Positions 8,269 through 16,901 of a DNA stretch of 64,000 nucleotides are shown piece by piece (the stretch's first letter is position 1; every line of letters begins with the position of its first letter). The notes under the pieces are model-generated. The model had not been told where the DNA came from, made no database searches, and saw only the letters and a program-made list of their open reading frames with translations. Both the position numbers and the translations under genes were made by a program. The DNA is from Lewinellaceae bacterium (GTDB taxonomy: Bacteria; Bacteroidota; Bacteroidia; Chitinophagales; Saprospiraceae): NCBI GenBank assembly GCA_016708875.1, contig JADJFA010000012.1:124001-188000 (forward strand), given 5' to 3'.

Positions 8269-9375
8269 ATGAAAAAAGCCCTCATCACCGGAATTACCGG
8301 CCAAGACGGTGCCTACCTCGCCGAATTATTATTGAAAAAAGGCTATGAAGTACACGGAATCAAACGCCGTTCTTCGCTGTTCAATACCGAAAGGGTGGAC
8401 CACCTTTACCAAGATCCTCATGTTGACAATCAACGATTTATCCTCCATTACGGCGATTTGACGGACTCCACCAACCTCATCCGTATTATGCAGCAGGTGC
8501 AGCCTGACGAAGTATATAACCTTGGCGCTCAAAGCCATGTACAGGTAAGTTTTGAAACGCCGGAGTACACCGCCAATGCGGATGCGGTGGGTGCATTGCG
8601 TTTGTTGGAAGCGATTCGTTTGTTGGGCCTGAGTGAGAAAACCAGGTTTTACCAAGCCAGCACCTCGGAACTCTACGGCCTGGTGCAGGAAACCCCGCAG
8701 CGCGAAAGCACCCCATTCTACCCGCGCTCGCCGTATGGGGTGGCAAAACTATATGCCTATTGGATTACAGTGAATTACCGAGAAAGCTACAGAATGTTCG
8801 CTTGCAACGGTATCCTGTTCAACCACGAAAGCCCTACCCGCGGCGAAACATTTGTTACCCGTAAAATCACACGCGCCGCAGCGAAAATTTCTCTCGGACT
8901 GCAAGACAAACTCTGGCTCGGTAATCTTGATGCCCAGCGAGACTGGGGTCATGCCCGCGACTACGTGGAAGCCATGTGGCTGATGATGCAACAATCTGAG
9001 GCTGAAGATTTTGTAATTGCTACAGGCAAGACAACTACAGTTCGCGAATTCTGCCGTATGGCCTTCCGTGAGGTGGGCGTGGAGTTGGAATTTCAGGGAA
9101 ATGGGGTGGAAGAAAAAGGCATCGTAGGTTCGACCAAGAGTGACAAATTAAAGGTCGGGCAGGAAGTAATTGCCATTGATCCGCGCTATTTCCGACCCGC
9201 TGAAGTAGACCTTTTGGTGGGTGATGCCAGCAAGGCGAAGGAGAAACTGGGTTGGGAAGCCGAGCGGACTTTACAGGAATTAGTGTCAGAAATGGTAGCC
9301 AGTGATCTCAAACTTTTTCAACGAGAGGAGTATTTGAAGCAAGGTGGATTTGAGATTAGGAATGAGTTTGAATAA
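8269..9375 (+). CDS. gmd: GDP-mannose 4,6-dehydratase
   Basis: 368 residues. It has the NAD(P) motif TGITGQDGAYLAELLL at the N-terminus, GDLTDSTNLIRI, YNLGAQSHVQVSFE, the catalytic Ser/Thr region QASTSELYG and the Tyr-Lys pair in PRSPYGVAKLYAYW, then FNHESPTRGETFVTRKI and DPRYFRPAEVDLLVGD. It converts GDP-mannose to GDP-4-keto-6-deoxymannose, the substrate of the GDP-fucose synthase encoded 26 bp downstream. The mannose-1-phosphate guanylyltransferase further downstream supplies GDP-mannose, so the three genes form a GDP-L-fucose unit. The ATG at 8269 gives the standard start MKKALITGITGQDG. Confidence 0.96.
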   Translation: MKKALITGITGQDGAYLAELLLKKGYEVHGIKRRSSLFNTERVDHLYQDPHVDNQRFILHYGDLTDSTNLIRIMQQVQPDEVYNLGAQSHVQVSFETPEYTANADAVGALRLLEAIRLLGLSEKTRFYQASTSELYGLVQETPQRESTPFYPRSPYGVAKLYAYWITVNYRESYRMFACNGILFNHESPTRGETFVTRKITRAAAKISLGLQDKLWLGNLDAQRDWGHARDYVEAMWLMMQQSEAEDFVIATGKTTTVREFCRMAFREVGVELEFQGNGVEEKGIVGSTKSDKLKVGQEVIAIDPRYFRPAEVDLLVGDASKAKEKLGWEAERTLQELVSEMVASDLKLFQREEYLKQGGFEIRNEFE

Positions 9376-9401
9376 CCGCGTAGCGGTGACATTTTGGTAA
9401 A

Positions 9402-10329
9402 ATGAATAAGACAGATAAAATCTACATCGCCGGCCACCGAGGAATGGTAGGTTCCGCCATTCTCCGAAAACTTCAAGCGGAGGGCTTTACGAACTTTGTA
9501 CTTGCTGACTCTCGGACGCTCGACCTGCGCAATCAATTGGAAGTCAACGAGTTCTTCCGCCGGGAAAAGCCAGTTCATGTCTTCCTCGCGGCCGCTAAAG
9601 TCGGTGGAATCCTGGCCAACAACACCTACCGCGCAGAGTTTTTGTACGACAATTTGATGATTGAAGCCAACGTCATTGACGCAGCGTACCGGCACAGGGT
9701 GGAAGAAATTGATGTTCCTCGGTTCTTCTTGTATTTACCCAAAAATGGCGCCGCAACCTTTGAAAGAGGAAGCCTTGCTTACCGGCCTTTTGGAGCCTAC
9801 CAACGAACCCTATGCCATTGCCAAAATCGCGGGCATCAAACTTTGCGATGCATACCGGGCACAATATGGCTGCAATTTCGTCAGTGTAATGCCCACCAAC
9901 CTTTACGGTCCGAACGATAATTACCATCCGGAGAACAGTCACGTGCTGCCTGCTTTGTTGCGCAAATTCCACGAAGCAAAGATCCAAAACCAAGCCTTCG
10001 TCACCCTTTGGGGCACTGGCACTCCGCGTCGCGAGTTTCTGCATGTGGACGACCTTGCCGACGCATGTTATTACCTGATGCAACACTACGATGAGCCGGG
10101 TTTTGTCAACATCGGGACTGGGGAAGACCTCCCAATTTTGGAACTGGCTCAACTGGTACAACGAATTGTTGGTTACAAGGGAGAAATTCGCCATGACCTG
10201 AGCAAGCCTGACGGAACGCCACGCAAACTCATGGATGTCAGCAAATTGCACGAATTGGGCTGGAAAGCGAAAATTGGTTTGGAAGCGGGCATTCAGACAG
10301 TGTATCAGGAAGTAAAGGACAAATTGTAA
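9402..10329 (+). CDS. fcl: GDP-L-fucose synthase, one frameshift
   Basis: The N-terminal frame 9402-9700 reads IYIAGHRGMVGSAILRKL and FLAAAKVGGILANN. After an apparent one-base insertion near 9700-9705 the protein continues in the next frame as KKLMFLGSSCIYPKMAPQPL, the catalytic NEPYAIAKIAG (YxxxK), then YGPNDNYHPENSHVLPALLR and GTPRREFLHVDDLADA to 10329. The rejoined product is about 308 residues, normal for the 3,5-epimerase/4-reductase that makes GDP-fucose. Every conserved block is present, so a sequencing error or very recent lesion is more likely than long decay. Follows gmd by 26 bp. Confidence 0.88.
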
Positions 10330-10379
10330 AATTCACACCAATCACCATTCCACCAATCACCAATCACCAACTAAAAAAA

Positions 10380-11453
10380 ATGACACACACATACGTCGCC
10401 ATCATGGCCGGGGGAGTCGGAAGCCGCTTCTGGCCCGGCAGCAGGGAAGCCTACCCCAAACAATTCCTGGATATGCTCGGCGTGGGCAAGAGCCTGCTGC
10501 GCCTCACGTTCGAGCGGTTTTTACCGATTTGTCCGGCCAGCCATATTTTCATTGTCACAAATGCCGCCTACCGGGATTTGATTCTCGAACAAATCCCGGA
10601 AATATCGGACAATCAAATCTTGTGCGAACCCAGCCGGAACAACACAGCCCCTTGCGTAGCCTGGACGGCTTTCAAACTTGCGAACCTGGACCCGGAGGCT
10701 AATTTTGTAATTGCTCCTTCCGATCACATCGTGTTAAAAGAACCTGCGTTTCTCGAAAAAATCCAGATCGCGCTCGACTATTCAGCAGCACACGACGCGC
10801 TGCTAACGCTTGGCATACAACCCTCCCGCCCCGACACTGGATATGGCTATATTCAAATGGAGACGGAAAGTGTACCCGGGATTTTTAAAGTAAAACGCTT
10901 TGCAGAAAAGCCGGACCTCACTACAGCCCAGCAATTCGTTGCCTCTGGAGAATATCTCTGGAACGCAGGCATTTTCATCTGGCGTGCCACAAGCATTCTC
11001 CAGGCATACCAAACACTCGCGCCTGAAATTTTCTCTATTTTAGAAAAAGGCCAAGACGTGTACAACACTCCTGATGAACAGGCCTTTATCAACGAAGCCT
11101 ATCCCACCACGCCCAATATTTCGGTGGATTTTGCCATCATGGAAAAAGCGAAAAACGTGTTCACCTTACCAGCAGAGTTTGGCTGGAGCGACCTCGGCAC
11201 TTGGGCAAGTCTCCACGCTGAATATCCAAAAGACGAAAACGGCAACGCATTGCATGGAAACGTTATCGCACTCGATACACACGACACGCTTGTAAGGATT
11301 CCAGAAGGCAAACTCGCTGTCGTAAAAGACTTGCACGATTACATCGTCGTAGACACACCCGATGCCCTGCTCATCTACCCAAAATCGAAAGAGCAGGAAG
11401 TGAAGCAAGTGACAACGCTGGTGAAAGAAAAATTGGGAGGGAAACACCTGTAA
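10380..11453 (+). CDS. manC: Mannose-1-phosphate guanylyltransferase
   Basis: 357 residues. It has the nucleotidyltransferase signature AIMAGGVGSRFWPGSREAYP followed by KQFLDMLG, then CEPSRNNTAPCVAW, VIAPSDHIV, GYGYIQME, EYLWNAGIFIWRA, the DFAIMEKAKNV segment and FGWSDLGTW. It makes GDP-mannose from GTP and mannose-1-phosphate. The length matches the single-domain form without a C-terminal phosphomannose isomerase domain. It starts about 50 bp after fcl; the gap holds ccaatcacc tandem units (10331-10379). With gmd and fcl it completes the GDP-fucose branch. Confidence 0.93.
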   Translation: MTHTYVAIMAGGVGSRFWPGSREAYPKQFLDMLGVGKSLLRLTFERFLPICPASHIFIVTNAAYRDLILEQIPEISDNQILCEPSRNNTAPCVAWTAFKLANLDPEANFVIAPSDHIVLKEPAFLEKIQIALDYSAAHDALLTLGIQPSRPDTGYGYIQMETESVPGIFKVKRFAEKPDLTTAQQFVASGEYLWNAGIFIWRATSILQAYQTLAPEIFSILEKGQDVYNTPDEQAFINEAYPTTPNISVDFAIMEKAKNVFTLPAEFGWSDLGTWASLHAEYPKDENGNALHGNVIALDTHDTLVRIPEGKLAVVKDLHDYIVVDTPDALLIYPKSKEQEVKQVTTLVKEKLGGKHL

Positions 11454-11529
11454 TTCAGGGTTTTCCCTAGTATGACATCCAGTCTTAACAGGTCAAATAC
11501 TTATTTTTCAAAAAAATATCCGACAAAAT

Positions 11530-11559
11530 TTTGACCCTTGTTAACATTCTCTAACTTCG
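11530..11559 (+). promoter_or_regulatory. Bacteroidota-type promoter before the DUF433 gene
   Basis: TTTG at 11530-11533, an 18-nt spacer, and TAACTTCG at 11552-11559 fit the -33 TTTG / -7 TAnnTTTG pattern of Bacteroidota with one mismatch. It lies about 95 bp before the ATG at 11653 and after manC, indicating a separate transcript. Confidence 0.45.
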
Positions 11560-11652
11560 CCCTACTAAATCGTTTTAATCATTCTCTTTCTCTTAATCCA
11601 GGCCTTGTATAGTCCCGGCCCGTACTTTCAACAATTTAAACAGCAGTGCCGG

Positions 11653-11931
11653 ATGAGTCTTTCTACAACCATCAGCGTACACCCTGAAATCCAAGATGGA
11701 GCACCTGTTTTTAGCGGAACCCGTGTTCGCGTAGAAACTTTTTATGACTTCCTTCGCGTCGGCGTGAGTGTCAACGAATTTTTGGACGAGTTCCCGTCCA
11801 TCACCCGCGATCAAGCGTTGGAAGTGTATGATTTGATGAACAAAAAAGTCACACCTGATCAAATTGCTGCCCTTGCTGGGCCGCAATCAAATGTGCAACC
11901 CGGCGAGGGTCGTATGTTTGCAGCTAGGTGA
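11653..11931 (+). CDS. DUF433 domain protein
   Basis: 92 residues from ATG 11653; an in-frame TTG at 11605 would add an unconserved stretch. The sequence ISVHPEIQDGAPVFSGTRVR, then FYDFLRVGVSVNEFLDEFP and ITRDQALEVYDLM is a standard DUF433 (PF04255) domain, a small winged-helix-like fold often found as the antitoxin partner of DUF5615 PIN-like toxins. No such partner lies next to it here. A strong terminator follows at once, so it is probably monocistronic. It interrupts the polysaccharide genes but shares no sugar function. Confidence 0.85.
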   Translation: MSLSTTISVHPEIQDGAPVFSGTRVRVETFYDFLRVGVSVNEFLDEFPSITRDQALEVYDLMNKKVTPDQIAALAGPQSNVQPGEGRMFAAR

Positions 11932-11956
11932 GACAATTTCCAATAGTCAAAGACAA

Positions 11957-12009
11957 TAAAAAAAAATCTCTGGATCAGCCCAAATGGGCAATGGTTCAGA
12001 GATTTTTTT
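11957..12009 (+). terminator. Rho-independent terminator after the DUF433 gene
   Basis: An A-tract, aatctctg...gcccaaatgggc...cagagatt and a T7 tract form a long stem with flanking A and T runs. The T run after the right arm fits termination of the + strand DUF433 transcript. An ATG at 11984 inside the stem is therefore a poor start for the next gene. Confidence 0.85.
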
Positions 12010-12022
12010 ATGCCCTCAACCC

Positions 12023-13174
12023 GTGAGAAACCCACTAGTGCCTCAGCATCGCATCGCATTGGTAGCCAGCATTGCATGGACACTTTGGAATTATCGTCTT
12101 TCGCTCATCAAGGAACTGGAAGCTGCAGGATATGAGGTAGTGCTCATCGCTGCCGACGATGCTTCTCGATTGCAACTTCAACACCATACCAACGCAAAGT
12201 TTTTCCCGCTTCGCCAACTCTCGCGCCGCAGCCTTTCCCCTTATCAAAACCTGAAATTCCTGTTTGAAATATTCTTTGTGCTGCGCCGTAGCCGTCCAGA
12301 TTTGATCCTGTTTTTTACCGTTCGCCCCAACACGCTGGGAAACTTATCCGCCGCGGTAGCAGGAATTCCCAGTATTTCAACGGTTGAAGGCATGGGCATA
12401 TCTGGCAGCGCCCATGGCTGGCTTCGTTGGCTCACACTTAGCCTATATCGCTTGGCATTCCGGCATACCAGCAAAGTGATCTTTTTGAACAAGGACGACT
12501 TGCAGGATTTCTTGTCCCAGCGAATTGTCAACCCAAAAAAAGCATTGCTTGTGCATGGGCCAGGTGTTGATTTACAACACTTTTCACCGCGTAACAAAGA
12601 AAATGCTTCAAGTAAAATCGTGTTTCTGTTTGTTGCCCGATTGCTTTCAGAAAAAGGCATTCGCGAATTCGCCGAAGCCGCCCGATTATTGAAAAACAAC
12701 GGCGCAGCAGCAGACTTCTGGGTCTTAGGCAGCCCCGATTCAGGCAATCCAACCACGATTTTGGATGCTGAATTGGAAGCATGGGTACAAGAAGGTATTC
12801 TACAGCATTTGGGGTTTCTGCACGATGTGCGTCCGGTGATTGCCCAGGCAGACGTGCTGGTGCTTCCTTCTTATTATCGCGAAGGTGTTCCACGCTCTGT
12901 GCTGGAAGCGATGGGAATGGAGAAACCGATCATCACAACCGATAATGTGGGTTGCCGAGATACTGTGGAGGACGGCAAAAACGGTTTCCTCATTCCTTCC
13001 CGCAATGTGCCAGCACTTGTCGAAGCCATGGAAAAAGCCATAGCACTTTCTCCTGCCCAACGTGCTGAAATGGGTCGACTCAGCCGAGAAATGGCCGAGC
13101 AAGAATTTGGCGATCAGTGGGTGTTGCCGAGGTATTTGGCACTTATCCGAGAGGTGTTGGACTCACGCCATTAG
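12023..13174 (+). CDS. GT4 family glycosyltransferase
   Basis: About 383 residues from GTG 12023 (GTG 12038 is also possible; the earlier ATG 11984 lies in the terminator stem). GT-B fold: the N-terminal domain (IALVASIAWTLWNYRLSLIK, HTSKVIFLNKDD) and C-terminal GT4 domain with FVARLLSEKGIREFAEAARL, HDVRPVIAQADVLVLPSYY and the nucleotide-sugar site EGVPRSVLEAMGMEKPII. Members such as PglA-like enzymes add GalNAc/GlcNAc-type sugars to lipid-linked intermediates at the cytoplasmic face. Acceptor and donor cannot be read from sequence. Its 3' end overlaps the convergent glycosyltransferase gene by 32 bp. Confidence 0.85.
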   Translation: MRNPLVPQHRIALVASIAWTLWNYRLSLIKELEAAGYEVVLIAADDASRLQLQHHTNAKFFPLRQLSRRSLSPYQNLKFLFEIFFVLRRSRPDLILFFTVRPNTLGNLSAAVAGIPSISTVEGMGISGSAHGWLRWLTLSLYRLAFRHTSKVIFLNKDDLQDFLSQRIVNPKKALLVHGPGVDLQHFSPRNKENASSKIVFLFVARLLSEKGIREFAEAARLLKNNGAAADFWVLGSPDSGNPTTILDAELEAWVQEGILQHLGFLHDVRPVIAQADVLVLPSYYREGVPRSVLEAMGMEKPIITTDNVGCRDTVEDGKNGFLIPSRNVPALVEAMEKAIALSPAQRAEMGRLSREMAEQEFGDQWVLPRYLALIREVLDSRH

Positions 13175-14552
13175 ATTCAATTAACCTAAAATACTGCCTT
13201 GCAATATTCCCCACTAAAAAGGGTGCAACTCGCTCTGCGATTTCTGCCGAACCCAGGGCAGGCTTGTCGCTTTCGAGCCATTCGAGCCAGCGATGCAGTT
13301 CGCCATCTCCCACCTTCCCGTTTGAAAGATGAAGGTTAAGCACCCCGGATACCTGTTCCGTCTTATTTTCAGAATAGGCCGCTCCGGAACGAAGTTTCGT
13401 GGCACTTATCCTTTCAAAAAACGCAGCAAACGGGTCGTTTTCCACATAGGACAAATTAAGCACTGGTTTGCCTGCCGCGAGATAATCCACGGCTTTACTT
13501 GGCAATTGAAAATCGGTGGTGTTGCCGATATTGAGCAGGATGTCCATCTCTTTCATGGCTGCCCAAACCTCCTCCCGTGAGCAAAGCCCATGTAGCTGGA
13601 TACATCGCTCTGCGCTCAATTTTTCAAAAAACGCTGGGAAGACTTCTCCATAAAAATGGACTTCTAACCGCGCGCGCAAATCAGGACGCTGCGCGAATGT
13701 TTGAGCCAGCAAATCCAGGAAAGCATCCGGGGTGCGTGTGGGAGCATAGAGGGAGCCGAAATAGCCTATTTTGTTTATCCGCCGAAGCCTTGGCGAAGGA
13801 GGAGTGATTGGTGGAGTGGTAGATTGGTGATTGGTGGATTTGTGATTGGTTATTAAGGGAGGAACGACGAACATTTTCTCGACGGCTTTTTCACCAAATT
13901 GTTCGCTGTATTTTCTTAGGGTTGCTTCTGTGGTGACGGTCAAAGCATCGGCGGATTCGAGGATTTTGCGCTCGATACGGCTGTTTTTCTTTTGGTAAAA
14001 AAACGCGTTGTTCGGGGACTTTGCCTGAAAGGAGAAGGGGTCGCCGATGTCGGCTAGCCAGAAGGGTTTCAACTTTCCGAAAGTTTGAAACTTTCGGAAA
14101 GTTAGCAATCCCACCAAATGTCCCGTAAACGGCAACGATACCGTGATGACCGCATCAAAACACTCATTTTCAAGCAGTTGCCGCATTTTCCGCTTTGCCG
14201 GGAAGTACCAGACACAAGCATCGTCTGGAAAAAAGAGGTTCTTCCAGATGGATGTATACAACCATGCTGCGAGTCGTGTCGCAAGGCTCGGCTTTCCGGG
14301 TTTCAGCCCTACCCTACCTCGTGCTTGTCGGCTACCAAACCAGAAATACACCCATTCCTTTAGCGAATCAAAACCGAAACGGTGAATGTGAACACCCTGC
14401 ATAACACCACTTTTACTATGGTCGCGTACCCTTGCTGTCAAAACGTGCACCTCATGTCCCTTGCTCGCCCAATGCTCCGCCAATGCCGCCCAACGGTGCG
14501 CCCGAGGATGGATAAAGGGTTTGTACCACGCGGTGACGATGAGTATTTTCAA
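13143..14552 (-). CDS. GT4-like glycosyltransferase with in-frame repeats
   Basis: 469 residues. The N-terminus MKILIVTAWYKPFIHPRAHR and SKGHEVHVLTAR is typical of GT4 enzymes that act on surface glycans; the C-terminal half has IGYFGSLYAPTRTPDAFLDL, LHGLCSREEVWAAMKEMDIL and FQLPSKAVDYLAAGKPVL. Two stretches look inserted: FRKFQTFGKLKPF is read from a perfect 33-bp palindrome (14071-14103), and NHKSTNHQSTTPPITPPSPR from ccaatcacc-type tandem units plus a cgccgaagcc-type palindrome (about 13784-13857). Both lie in variable linkers. It starts immediately next to the second minus-strand glycosyltransferase (0 bp), so they are probably co-transcribed. Confidence 0.82.
   Translation of the reverse strand: MKILIVTAWYKPFIHPRAHRWAALAEHWASKGHEVHVLTARVRDHSKSGVMQGVHIHRFGFDSLKEWVYFWFGSRQARGRVGLKPGKPSLATRLAAWLYTSIWKNLFFPDDACVWYFPAKRKMRQLLENECFDAVITVSLPFTGHLVGLLTFRKFQTFGKLKPFWLADIGDPFSFQAKSPNNAFFYQKKNSRIERKILESADALTVTTEATLRKYSEQFGEKAVEKMFVVPPLITNHKSTNHQSTTPPITPPSPRLRRINKIGYFGSLYAPTRTPDAFLDLLAQTFAQRPDLRARLEVHFYGEVFPAFFEKLSAERCIQLHGLCSREEVWAAMKEMDILLNIGNTTDFQLPSKAVDYLAAGKPVLNLSYVENDPFAAFFERISATKLRSGAAYSENKTEQVSGVLNLHLSNGKVGDGELHRWLEWLESDKPALGSAEIAERVAPFLVGNIARQYFRLIESNGVSPTPLG
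14071..14103. repeat. Perfect palindrome inside a glycosyltransferase gene
   Basis: Arms 14071-14086 and 14088-14103 are exact reverse complements (16 bp, 1-nt loop), containing ctttccgaaag. It is 33 bp long, a multiple of three, and is read in frame as about 11 residues. Confidence 0.9.
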
Positions 14553-15728
14553 CTATGATGGATGAACGATTGATTTATAGAGCTGTCGGAGTTTAGGGGC
14601 ATTGATTTTTAAGTCAAAGTTTTGTTCAATATGGCGATGCGCGGCTTTACTCATTTGCTGATATGCTTCATTCCCCATGGTGTAAAACCGTTCGATATAA
14701 GCGGCCAAAGTGGCTGGATCGTTTTCTGGCGCGAGGAAGCCTGTTTGCCCGTGCAGCAATTGGCCAGGGATGTCGGAATGAATGGTAGAAATAACGGGCA
14801 ACCCCGTGGCCAGTGCCTCTAAAATTACCACCGGCGCACCCTCACAATCGTGGTTGGCTGCCTTTCTGCTGGGGTGTATGAAAACATCGAATTGACCCAA
14901 AAACTGGGGTAACTCGCTATGCGGCAGAAAATTGAGCAGGCTGATATACTGCTCTAAATCATTGATTTTAATAAAGTTTTGTATTTGCTGTAAGAGGCCT
15001 TTGTCTTGACGTTCACCAGCTATCGTCAGATGAATTTGTGGGCAGTTTTTCAGCGCGATTTTGAGCGCAGCGAGCGTGTCCAAGTGTCCTTTTTTTTCTG
15101 TGATGGTGGCAATTTGAATCAAACGGAGTCGCCCTGGGATTTTTTTAGGCTCCAAATAAGGGAATTCATTTGGGGAAATGCTCAAGGGAATAGGTGTAAT
15201 TTTTTCACTTGGACAGCCCTGTTTTATCAGCAATTCAGGCGTGAAAGTTCCCGTGGTGGTGATGGCCGCTGCGCCCTCAAAAAGTTGTTTGTAGCGCTTG
15301 CGATAAACCGGTTTTTCAAAAGGAAGTCGCTCATAATCAAAACCATAAAACGAAGTAACCAATGGGACATCCAGCCTTTTCGCCATCTCCAAATAGTGAC
15401 ATCCGACAGGCGCGAAATGCGCGTGTATAACATCTGGCCGATTGTTTCTCAATTGTTGAAAAAGCCAGTTTCGGTATAGGGGCCAACGTCTCTCGGCCCG
15501 GATCAGGTTTACGGAAAACCACGCTGCTTCCCATTCGTTGGTAGGCAGCCAGCCAGTTAATCTTTGGAACGGGCGTGTAAAAAACCGAAACTCTGGGCTG
15601 TAGTATTCATTGTCTAGTATCCAGGGCGCAGCCACCCATTGCTTTACCTCTGGTGTTGCCCGCATGAGCCGCCAGGCCCAGTTCATGGTGTGCGGTAGGT
15701 AGAGATCGAAGAGATGGAGAACAGTCAT
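14553..15728 (-). CDS. GT4 family glycosyltransferase
   Basis: 391 residues. The N-terminal domain has VIHAHFAPVGCHYLEMAKRL and VPLVTSFYGFDYERLPF, typical of colanic acid/exopolysaccharide GT4 enzymes (WcaL/AmsK type). The C-terminal domain has IQIATITEKKGHLDTLAALK, FDVFIHPSRKA and the donor-site CEGAPVVILEALATGLPVIS. It should add one sugar to the lipid-linked repeat unit. ATG 15728 opens directly at MTVLHLFDLYLPH. Transcribed ahead of the second minus-strand transferase with no gap; a long inverted repeat lies just upstream. Confidence 0.86.
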   Translation of the reverse strand: MTVLHLFDLYLPHTMNWAWRLMRATPEVKQWVAAPWILDNEYYSPEFRFFTRPFQRLTGWLPTNEWEAAWFSVNLIRAERRWPLYRNWLFQQLRNNRPDVIHAHFAPVGCHYLEMAKRLDVPLVTSFYGFDYERLPFEKPVYRKRYKQLFEGAAAITTTGTFTPELLIKQGCPSEKITPIPLSISPNEFPYLEPKKIPGRLRLIQIATITEKKGHLDTLAALKIALKNCPQIHLTIAGERQDKGLLQQIQNFIKINDLEQYISLLNFLPHSELPQFLGQFDVFIHPSRKAANHDCEGAPVVILEALATGLPVISTIHSDIPGQLLHGQTGFLAPENDPATLAAYIERFYTMGNEAYQQMSKAAHRHIEQNFDLKINAPKLRQLYKSIVHPS

Positions 15729-15731
15729 TGA

Positions 15732-15826
15732 ATTGATTCGATTGGGGGATTGGTACGATTGATTCGATTGGGGGATTCGAATCGTCGCAATCGAATCAAT
15801 CGTCCCAATCTCCCAATCTAATCAAT
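15732..15826. repeat. Inverted repeat with GATTCGATTGGG tandem-unit arms
   Basis: Arms 15732-15772 and 15786-15826 are reverse complements at about 37 of 41 positions, with a 13-nt centre. Each arm is itself built of attgattcgattggg-like units repeated twice. It spans the whole gap between the minus-strand methyltransferase end (its TGA is inside the right arm) and the glycosyltransferase start. Confidence 0.85.
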
Positions 15827-16376
15827 GTCCATAGGCTTTCATACGCACTTTTTTTCCCCGCGAAGTCTCCACCGAGTCTTCCCAAAGCAATTTGATTCCC
15901 TGGAGTTTCTCCAGTTCAGGGCGCTTGTGCGGGGTGATAATAACGAGCAATGGAGCTGCTTGATACAAGTTCCATCATAAGGAAAACAAGTCTTTCGGCG
16001 GACAAAGGTGCATAGCGAAGGAACTGACAATCAAGGAGTAAGGTCCCGAAAGCCCTTCGCGTATTACGTCTTTGAAGGAAAGTTGGAGACAAGGCAAGCC
16101 CGTTTTTCGCTCAAACAAGGCATGGGTAAATGGATCGCAGCCAACAATGTCTTTTGCCCCTAGGCTTTGCAGCGTGCTGGCTACTTCGCCGCCGCCTGCT
16201 GCGAAATCGAGAACCCTTCCTTTACAGTCGAAGCGCTCGAAGTTGCGCTCAAGCAGTGCACGGATTTCTGGCAAATGTGGATTCTCGTATTCGTCGGCAA
16301 ATTTGCGGTAGTAGTCTTCGGCGCCGTGTTCTTCGTAAAGTGGGCGGATTTTGTGGGCGTGGCTTTCAGTCGTCAT
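15822..16376 (-). CDS. Small SAM-dependent methyltransferase, one frameshift
   Basis: The N-terminal part (15975-16376) has the class I SAM-binding motif VLDFAAGGGEVASTLQSLGA and LIVSSFAMHLCPPKDLFSL. It stops prematurely near 15977, but the next frame continues with WNLYQAAPLLVIITPHKRPE, then GIKLLWEDSVETSRGKK and ends at 15822. The rejoined product is about 184 residues. The target is unknown. Its first codons overlap the end of the YoeB-like toxin gene by 11 bp, so it is probably translated from the toxin-antitoxin transcript. Confidence 0.75.
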
Positions 16377-16629
16377 AGTGGCCTAAACAACTAAGAATAC
16401 AAATCAAGTTCTCCTCCACTTTGTAAACAAGCCTATGTTCTTGTGTGATTCGGCGACTCCAACATCCTCGAAAGTTCCCTTTTAATGGCTCCGGTTTACC
16501 CCGACCTTTGAAGGGATCTCGTGAAATTTCCACAATCAGGCTGTTGATTTTATCAAATACATCTTCATCTGATTCTTTCCATTCGAGATAATTTTCAAAG
16601 GCTCCTGCATCAAAACGAATGTTTCTCAT
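16366..16629 (-). CDS. yoeB: YoeB/Txe-family toxin
   Basis: 87 residues from ATG 16629. The hallmark run DPFKGRGKPEPLKGNFRGCW, then SRRITQEHRLVYKVEENLI and the C-terminal ILSCLGHYDD match YoeB, a ribosome-dependent mRNA endonuclease. The catalytic Glu/Arg/His set is expected in EHRLVYKV and the terminal HYDD; a Cys-Leu-Gly replaces the usual Cys-x-x before HY. The start codon overlaps the antitoxin stop (ATGA), which decides the start. The frame extends 13 codons upstream but that part lies inside the antitoxin gene. Confidence 0.92.
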   Translation of the reverse strand: MRNIRFDAGAFENYLEWKESDEDVFDKINSLIVEISRDPFKGRGKPEPLKGNFRGCWSRRITQEHRLVYKVEENLICILSCLGHYDD

Positions 16630-16901
16630 AATGAGACATCTGCTTTGGGACTCGCCAATTCTTGCCAATCTTCAAAGCTAAGATTGACGGTATTGTTGTC
16701 CGTGGTTACATTGACGAGCGCCTTTTCTAACCTTGCGAAATATGCTTCGCGGGTTTCTTTTTGCTTTGTGCCTGGCCTCGACTTAGGACGTACCGAAATG
16801 ACTACCTCTGAGCCCTCTCCATTGGCTTTCAACAGACTTTTAATTTTTTCAAAAAGGCTGCTGTCAAATTCAGAGGCTGGGATGGTGAAAATAGCTTGCA
16901 T
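16626..16901 (-). CDS. Antitoxin partner of the YoeB-like toxin
   Basis: 91 residues; acidic C-terminal half (TTDNNTVNLSFEDWQELASP) expected to wrap the toxin and an N-terminal MQAIFTIPASEFDSSLFEKI segment typical of Bacteroidota antitoxins next to Txe/YoeB genes. A central stretch (RPKSRPGTKQKETREAYFAR) is basic. It is first in the operon and overlaps the toxin by ATGA. By analogy with YefM it probably represses its own promoter in the 16902-16991 gap; no clear operator palindrome was recognised. Confidence 0.82.
   Translation of the reverse strand: MQAIFTIPASEFDSSLFEKIKSLLKANGEGSEVVISVRPKSRPGTKQKETREAYFARLEKALVNVTTDNNTVNLSFEDWQELASPKADVSL

Noticed and set aside
11984..12022. ATG 11984 as start of the GT4 gene
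   Set aside because: It lies inside the stem of the strong terminator; later GTG codons precede the conserved core.
15732..15826. Possible phage or integron attachment site
   Set aside because: No integrase, no tRNA and the design matches several other intergenic inverted repeats here.
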